Assembly (NCBI GenBank): GCA_030620005.1 | Contig: JAUXAJ010000075.1 | Span: 1-18,235, forward strand | DNA: 18,235 nucleotides | Source of the DNA: Promethearchaeota archaeon | GTDB lineage: Archaea > Asgardarchaeota > Lokiarchaeia > Sigynarchaeales > SOKP01 | Direction: 5' to 3' | Shown: positions 14,006-18,235 of the stretch, one piece after another | How positions within the stretch are numbered: the stretch's first letter is position 1 | Layout of the letters: each line of letters starts with the position of its first letter | Translations under genes and position numbers: made by a program | Notes under the pieces: model-generated | The model's database searches: none | What the model saw: only the letters and a program-made list of their open reading frames with translations | What the model was told of the DNA's origin: nothing

Positions 14006-15046
14006 ATGGTTATAAAAACTGATATTACCGAAATGTTTGGTATTAAGCATCCTATTATCACTGCTCCAATGGGACCTTTTTACACCACTGATTTGGCTGT
14101 AGCAGTCTCTGAAGCAGGAGGACTTGGTATATTATCTCACACCAACTTAGGTGGAAATAGCGCTATCGATGAAATGATAAAAAACATGGAATATCTTGTA
14201 GAACACACCGATAAACCGTTTGGTTTTAACATTAGAACAGGCAGAATGCAATTCGATGCTAAAAATCTATGCGTAAAGATTCCTCGGTTTATTTTAAGTA
14301 ATCAAAGGGTTAGAGAGCAATGTGTTTACGCATTAACTAGCGCTGGCTCTTCTAAATTGATGCCAAATAGCAAGACATATAAGAGATTAAAGGAAGGCGG
14401 ATCAAACATCAAACATTTTCATGTAGCCCCGGCATTATGGCTTGCGAGTAAGTGTGTAGCAACTGGAGTTGATGGTTTAGTTGTTACTGGGGAGGAAGGT
14501 GGGGGACATCAGTCCTACGAAAAAGTAAGTACTTTAGTGCTCCTCCAACAAGTAAAGCAAAAGCATCCAGATGTTCCCGTAATCGCGTGTGGTGGTTTTG
14601 CTACCGGTGAAGGTTTAGCTGCTGCGTTATCAATGGGTGCAGGAGCTATTGCAATGGGATCTAGATTCATAGCTTCAGAAGAGAGCGAATTTCACGAGAA
14701 ATACAAGAATATCGTACCTCCTGGAAAAGCCCAAGATACTATTTTAGTAACGGGCTTCTTGGGTCCAATAAGACTATGGAAAAATAATTACGCTATGCAT
14801 CATGGCCTTGTTGCTGATAAACAAGCAAAAATGAATGAAGAAAAAGACATGACATTGGCAGATTTGGCTGAGGACGGCAAATTTTACGAAATGATTTACA
14901 ATACTGGCAATATAGATGACGGTGCCGTTCTTTTAGGTCAGAGTATTGGAATCATAAACAGCATAGATAAAGTTCCGGACATTATTGATTCAATCGTAAA
15001 AGTCGCCGAAAAGAGGCTTAAAGAAGCTGCAAGCTTGGTTCAATAA
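14006..15046 (+). CDS. Nitronate monooxygenase / NPD-like FMN protein, intact copy
   Basis: This 346-residue TIM-barrel flavoprotein is of the nitronate monooxygenase (2-nitropropane dioxygenase) family. Seen are the first-strand segment ITAPMGPFYT (18-27), SEAGGLGILSH (35-45), the active-site-type GEEGGGHQS (162-170) with H168, and the FMN-phosphate region IACGGF (193-198) followed by AIAMGSRF (214-221). Characterised members oxidise nitronates with O2; in an apparent anaerobe the natural role is more likely another FMN redox step, and some relatives are enoyl reductases. The ATG follows AAAGGTAAA and a TATA-like element near 13970. A close second copy follows 371 bp downstream and a distant third at 17108. 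Close in length to typical members, with no disruptions. Confidence 0.88.
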   Translation: MVIKTDITEMFGIKHPIITAPMGPFYTTDLAVAVSEAGGLGILSHTNLGGNSAIDEMIKNMEYLVEHTDKPFGFNIRTGRMQFDAKNLCVKIPRFILSNQRVREQCVYALTSAGSSKLMPNSKTYKRLKEGGSNIKHFHVAPALWLASKCVATGVDGLVVTGEEGGGHQSYEKVSTLVLLQQVKQKHPDVPVIACGGFATGEGLAAALSMGAGAIAMGSRFIASEESEFHEKYKNIVPPGKAQDTILVTGFLGPIRLWKNNYAMHHGLVADKQAKMNEEKDMTLADLAEDGKFYEMIYNTGNIDDGAVLLGQSIGIINSIDKVPDIIDSIVKVAEKRLKEAASLVQ

Positions 15047-15083
15047 TTATTAATAAAATCTTTTTTCATCGCTTTGAACACAA

Positions 15084-15260
15084 ATGAGAGATTCAAATAA
15101 AAAAAACACGGAAAATACCAAGAAAGAACTCGATAATAGAGTCGTAGAAAAGATTTTTGAAGTAATATGGAACAATTGGTCTTCTAGGAGAAGATGTGAG
15201 CAGACTCACGCACCAGAATACCTAAAAAAAAAAAATATTGAAAGGATAAATAAAAAATAA
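15084..15260 (+). CDS. Possible small basic protein between NPD copies
   Basis: This 58-residue frame lies between the two NPD copies. It is highly charged (Lys, Arg, Asn, Glu) with a central helix RVVEKIFEVIWNNW followed by SSRRRCEQTHAPEYL. Its base composition is less AT-skewed than the surrounding spacer, which argues for coding. It has no ribosome binding site, no recognised family and no copy after the second NPD gene. A long T-rich stretch (15271-15300) follows and may end its transcript. Chance remains a fair alternative. Confidence 0.4.
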   Translation: MRDSNKKNTENTKKELDNRVVEKIFEVIWNNWSSRRRCEQTHAPEYLKKKNIERINKK

Positions 15261-15417
15261 GAACCTTCACTCTTTTTTTTTCAAAATTTTTTTCTTTTTA
15301 ATTTTTCTTTGATAAATTTTCTTTATAGATGATAAGAAAGCAATATCCTTTTATTTTTTTGACCTCTTTTATCAATAATTGTTAAATTTTAAATAAGAGA
15401 TGTGAGGTTTAAAAAGT

Positions 15418-16489
15418 ATGGTTATAAAAACTAATATTACCGAAATGCTAGGGATCAAGCATCCCATTATGGCAGCACCAATGGGACCCTTTTACACCGC
15501 GGAATTAACCGTTGCTATATCAGAAGCGGGAGGTCTTGGAATTTTATCGCATACGAACCTTTTAGGAAAGGATAGTTTTGGTGAAATGAAGAAGGATATG
15601 GAATATGTTGTGGAGCACACCGATAAACCGTTTGGATTTAACATTCGAACTGGGCGCATTCTAAGCATTCTTTTCGATGCTGAGGCACAAGCAGTTCGAT
15701 GCTAAGAAATTATGCCGTAGAATTCCACGATTCATTTTGGAAAATCAAAGGATCAGAGAGCAATGTATTTACGCTTTAACAAGTGCAGGGTCTTCTAAAA
15801 CATTACCAGAAATGCAAAATTTTCAAAAATTGAAAGAAAGTGGGTCAAACATCAAGCATTTTCATGTAGCCTCGGCATTATGGCTTGCGAGTAAGTGTGT
15901 AGCAACAGGAGTGGATGGCATTGTGGTTACTGGAAGTGAAGGTGCTGGACATCAATCTTATGAAAAAGTAAGTATTTTAGTTCTTCTACAACAAACGATC
16001 CAAAAACATCCAGACATACCAATAGTTGCATGTGGGGGATTTGCCACAGGTGATGGTTTAGCTGCTGCGTTATCTATGGGTGCGGGAGCTATTGCAATGG
16101 GGTCTAGATTTATTGCTTCAGAAGAGAGCGAATTTCATCAAAATTACAAAGATCTCATCCCTCCAGCAAAAGCTCAAGATACTATTTTAGTTACGGGCTT
16201 CTTGGGTCCAATAAGACTTTGGAGAAATAATTACGCTTTTCATCACGGCATGGTCGCAGATAAAGAAGCAAAAATGGCCGAAGAAAATGGATTTACAATG
16301 GAAATGCTACTTGAAGATGGCAAACATTATGAAATGATTTATCTTTCTGGCGATATCGAAGACGGAGCAGTCCCTCTTGGTCAAAGTATTGGGCTCATGG
16401 ACAAGATAGAAAAAGTTCCTGACATCATGGACAAAATGATTAAAGGGGCTGAGAAGAGGCTTAAAGAAGCTGCAAATTTGATTCAATAA
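15418..16489 (+). pseudogene. Second NPD-like gene, frameshifted by short duplications
   Basis: This is a close tandem paralog of the gene at 14006, aligned along its whole length. The first part (15418-15705, 95 residues) matches through FGFNIRTGR, then reads ILSILFDAEAQAVRC and stops. The rest (frame of 15677-16489) resumes at QFDAKKLC and runs undisturbed to the end, with GSEGAGHQS keeping the active-site-type His. Compared with the intact copy there are about 31 extra nucleotides, so downstream codons are in the +1 frame. Start ATG 15418 is preceded by GTGAGGT. It may be a recent pseudogene, a gene split in two, a case of +1 frameshifting, or an assembly error. The second part has an ATG at 15677 but no ribosome binding site. 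Confidence 0.75.
15656..15703 (+). repeat. Nested short tandem duplications at the NPD frameshift
   Basis: GCATTCTAA (15656-15664) is followed at once by GCATTCTTT (15665-15673), a 9-nt period. TTCGATGCT occurs at 15673-15681 and again at 15695-15703, a 22-nt period. Together they account for the extra 31 nt over the intact paralog. AGCAT (15664-15668) and ATGCT (15677-15681) can also pair as a small hairpin. Confidence 0.8.
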
Positions 16490-16614
16490 TTCTTTTTTTT
16501 TTTTTAATTTTTTCTGGGCTTTTGATATATTTTAATTTCAATTTTTAATAAAATAAATTAAGATCTAAAAATGTAATAAATAAATCTAAAAAACATAGTA
16601 GATTGATGTAAAAT

Positions 16615-17028
16615 ATGAAGAAAATAATAATATATTTCTCATTATTTGGGCACAATAGAGAAATTGCAGAAAAAATGGCGGAACAAGAAAATTGTGAGGC
16701 AAAAGAATTCTCGCCGGGAAATATATTGCGAGGGTTTCAAATTATTGGAGGTAAAAAAAGATTAAGGAAAAGAGCACGGCGAATGGACGAGGAGATACTT
16801 ACATTTGACGAGATAATTATATGTGGGTCAATTTGGGCGTATAAACCTGCGCCTGCGATTAAATCCTTGCTTAAATACTTAACTCTTGAGGGAAAAACAG
16901 TTAGTTGCTACATGACTTACACTCAAGATTATAGAAAATCTGAAGAAATCATAAAAAATATGATTGAAGCGCAATCTGGTATTGTTAAAGAGATTGCGTT
17001 TAAAAATATTTCAAAAAAGAAAGAATGA
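16615..17028 (+). CDS. Flavodoxin-like FMN protein
   Basis: This 137-residue protein opens KKIIIYFSLFGHNREIAEKM, a first strand followed by the FMN-phosphate loop and helix of flavodoxin-family proteins. A later CGSIWAYKPAPAIKSLLKYL (about 70-89) matches the GSP.W....P...FL segment that lines the flavin. It would carry electrons for, or reduce substrates with, bound FMN in the cytoplasm. A basic stretch KKRLRKRARRMDEE (about 48-61) is unusually positive. It lies between the second and third NPD-like genes, and may be their electron partner, though that is inferred from position only. The ATG has no ribosome binding site; the stop is TGA. The spacing to its neighbours (125 and 79 bp) suggests separate promoters. 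Confidence 0.85.
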   Translation: MKKIIIYFSLFGHNREIAEKMAEQENCEAKEFSPGNILRGFQIIGGKKRLRKRARRMDEEILTFDEIIICGSIWAYKPAPAIKSLLKYLTLEGKTVSCYMTYTQDYRKSEEIIKNMIEAQSGIVKEIAFKNISKKKE

Positions 17029-17107
17029 TCATAAAAACAAGAAAAATTTTAATAAAGAACTGTATTTAAAAAAGTTTAACATTTTAATTTTATAATATAA
17101 TAATATC

Positions 17108-18001
17108 ATGATTTGGAATACTCGAATAACTCAATTAATTGGAATGAAATATCCAATCGTCATGGGTGCTTTTGGAGGCTGGGGTAAAGCACAATTTGCT
17201 TCAATCTTTTCTGAAGCGGGTGGATTAGGAATCATAACAGCTTTAAATTTTCCAGATTATAAAAATTTTAAGAAAGATTTACAAGCCATGAAACAATTGA
17301 CGAGCAAACCATTTGGCGTAAATCTTTCGTTACCGCATTCTGGATTTAGTGATTCAAAAAAAAAATCGAGAACTAAGGAAGATTACTTGAAATATGTAGA
17401 GATTGCCCTTAATGAAGGTGTGAAACTATTTACGACTTCTGGATACAAGGCGTCCTTTTTAGGAGAAAGAATTCACGAAGCTGGCGGTTATTGGTTTCAT
17501 AAATGTGTATTGCTTGCGCACGCAATTTCCGCAGAAAAAAATGGGGCAGATGCAATCACCTTGGTTGGTTTAGAAGGTACTGGATTTAAAAATCCTCTTA
17601 CAACCAGTACATTAGTTAATATTACAATGGCAAGGAAATTGCTTAAAATTCCATTAATCGCCGCTGGTGGCATTGGAGATGCTAGAGGCTTTCTTGGAGC
17701 GATTGCAATGGGTGCCGACGCAGTGTGCTTCGGTACGGCATTAATGACTACTGAAGAATGTCCAGTTCCCATAAAGGCGAAAAAGAAATGGCTAAACGTG
17801 GATATATTTGAAGAGAATTTTCACGACAAAATATATAAATACAATGTTAAGAACTTCATGTCACCCTCCACTGCGATAGCCCACATTAAAAAAATCGTTC
17901 CATTAAAAACATTCGTAGAAGAAACCATGAACGAGGCTGAAAAAATTTTAAGATCGTGGGGATTTACTGGAAATGAGTTTAATTCACTTGATGATATTTA
18001 A
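17108..18001 (+). CDS. Divergent NPD-like FMN protein lacking the active-site histidine
   Basis: This 297-residue TIM-barrel protein is of the nitronate monooxygenase/NPD family, distantly related to the two copies upstream. It keeps SEAGGLGIIT (35-44), KPFGVNLSL (67-75), the FMN-phosphate segment IAAGGIGDARGF, and AVCFGTALMTTEE. Where family members usually have G-x-E-A-G-G-H, this protein reads GLEGTGFKN, with F160 in place of the histidine. It may therefore catalyse a different reaction, or act as an FMN-binding or reductase protein. It has an insertion rich in Lys and Ser (SDSKKKSRTK, 81-90). A TATA-like TTTTATAATAT lies just ahead of the ATG, so the mRNA may be nearly leaderless. Confidence 0.85.
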   Translation: MIWNTRITQLIGMKYPIVMGAFGGWGKAQFASIFSEAGGLGIITALNFPDYKNFKKDLQAMKQLTSKPFGVNLSLPHSGFSDSKKKSRTKEDYLKYVEIALNEGVKLFTTSGYKASFLGERIHEAGGYWFHKCVLLAHAISAEKNGADAITLVGLEGTGFKNPLTTSTLVNITMARKLLKIPLIAAGGIGDARGFLGAIAMGADAVCFGTALMTTEECPVPIKAKKKWLNVDIFEENFHDKIYKYNVKNFMSPSTAIAHIKKIVPLKTFVEETMNEAEKILRSWGFTGNEFNSLDDI

Positions 18002-18036
18002 AGATAAATTTTAACCACAATTTAATAGTCTCATTC

Positions 18037-18082
18037 GATAGCCATTTTGATGGCCTTTATCTTCTATACCTTGTTTTTTTTC
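18037..18082 (+). terminator. Hairpin with T-run after the third NPD-like gene
   Basis: GCCAT (18041-18045) pairs with ATGGC (18050-18054) around TTTG, and GATA (18037-18040) pairs with TATC (18058-18061) across a 3-nt bulge. A run of eight T follows near 18072-18079. It lies 36 nt after the stop codon and is a plausible transcript end. Confidence 0.5.
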
Positions 18083-18235
18083 TCTAATTGAAAATATAGA
18101 GTATTTTGAATTAAATTTTTTCTATCTTATATATCTACATATCACATCATTTCATAAAGTTTTCCACTTGTATTATCTCCATGTTATCACTACAAATCAT
18201 TCATCATGTTCCCTTCGAACAATTAAAAGATTTAT
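18083..18235. other. Trailing non-coding DNA
   Basis: No gene, RNA or repeat was found in this last stretch; GTTC and GAAC near the end (18208-18220) make a 4-bp hairpin too short to interpret. Confidence 0.4.

Noticed and set aside
15656..15694. The 31-nt insert in the second NPD gene as an archaeal bulge-helix-bulge intron
   Set aside because: Only a weak 5-bp hairpin forms and no proper bulge-helix-bulge could be drawn at both junctions; tandem duplication explains the bases better.

Overview
The window is AT-rich, tightly packed DNA from an archaeon, most likely an Asgard archaeon of the Lokiarchaeia type. The grounds are archaeal Orc1/Cdc6-type and XerA-type proteins, TATA-box promoters about 26 nt ahead of inferred transcript starts, a Roadblock/LC7-like protein, GT87-type membrane glycosyltransferases, and several proteins I cannot place in any family. 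No marker gene fixes the lineage, so the assignment is inference.

Layout. Bases 1-112 look like the 3' part of a 5S rRNA. Next come a DUF362/ferredoxin protein (minus), a small zinc-ribbon protein (plus), a cut-off zinc-finger remnant (minus) and an unusual small heat-shock protein with an acidic N-terminal tail and a Lys/Glu-rich insert (minus). A 749-bp gene-free stretch with tandem and inverted repeats follows. Bases 3884-7213 hold an unrecognised coiled-coil protein, an Orc1/Cdc6-like AAA+ ATPase and a tyrosine recombinase. This is either a replication/segregation locus or an integrated replicon. Bases 7357-8253 hold a 55-residue zinc ribbon and a Roadblock-like protein.

Bases 8461-9904 hold a small membrane protein and a thioredoxin-reductase-like flavoprotein. 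The reductase stop codon is TAG. It is followed in frame by 61 open codons and, 18 nt downstream, by a perfect 10-bp stem-loop. Bases 10166-13123 form a cell-surface block: a GT87-like membrane protein, a secreted C-terminally anchored protein, and a second GT87-like protein converging on it with a 2-bp gap. An SRPBCC protein follows, with an unusual initiation region.

Bases 14006-18001 form a flavoprotein array. It has two close tandem copies of a nitronate-monooxygenase-like (NPD) protein, the second broken by nested short duplications, then a flavodoxin-like protein and a divergent third NPD-like protein lacking the usual active-site histidine. The array suggests FMN-dependent redox chemistry, but no substrate can be read from the sequence.

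The best candidates for something new are the TAG/stem-loop/extension after the thioredoxin reductase, the NPD array with its duplication-born frameshift, and the orc1-xer block with its repeat-bearing intergenic DNA.
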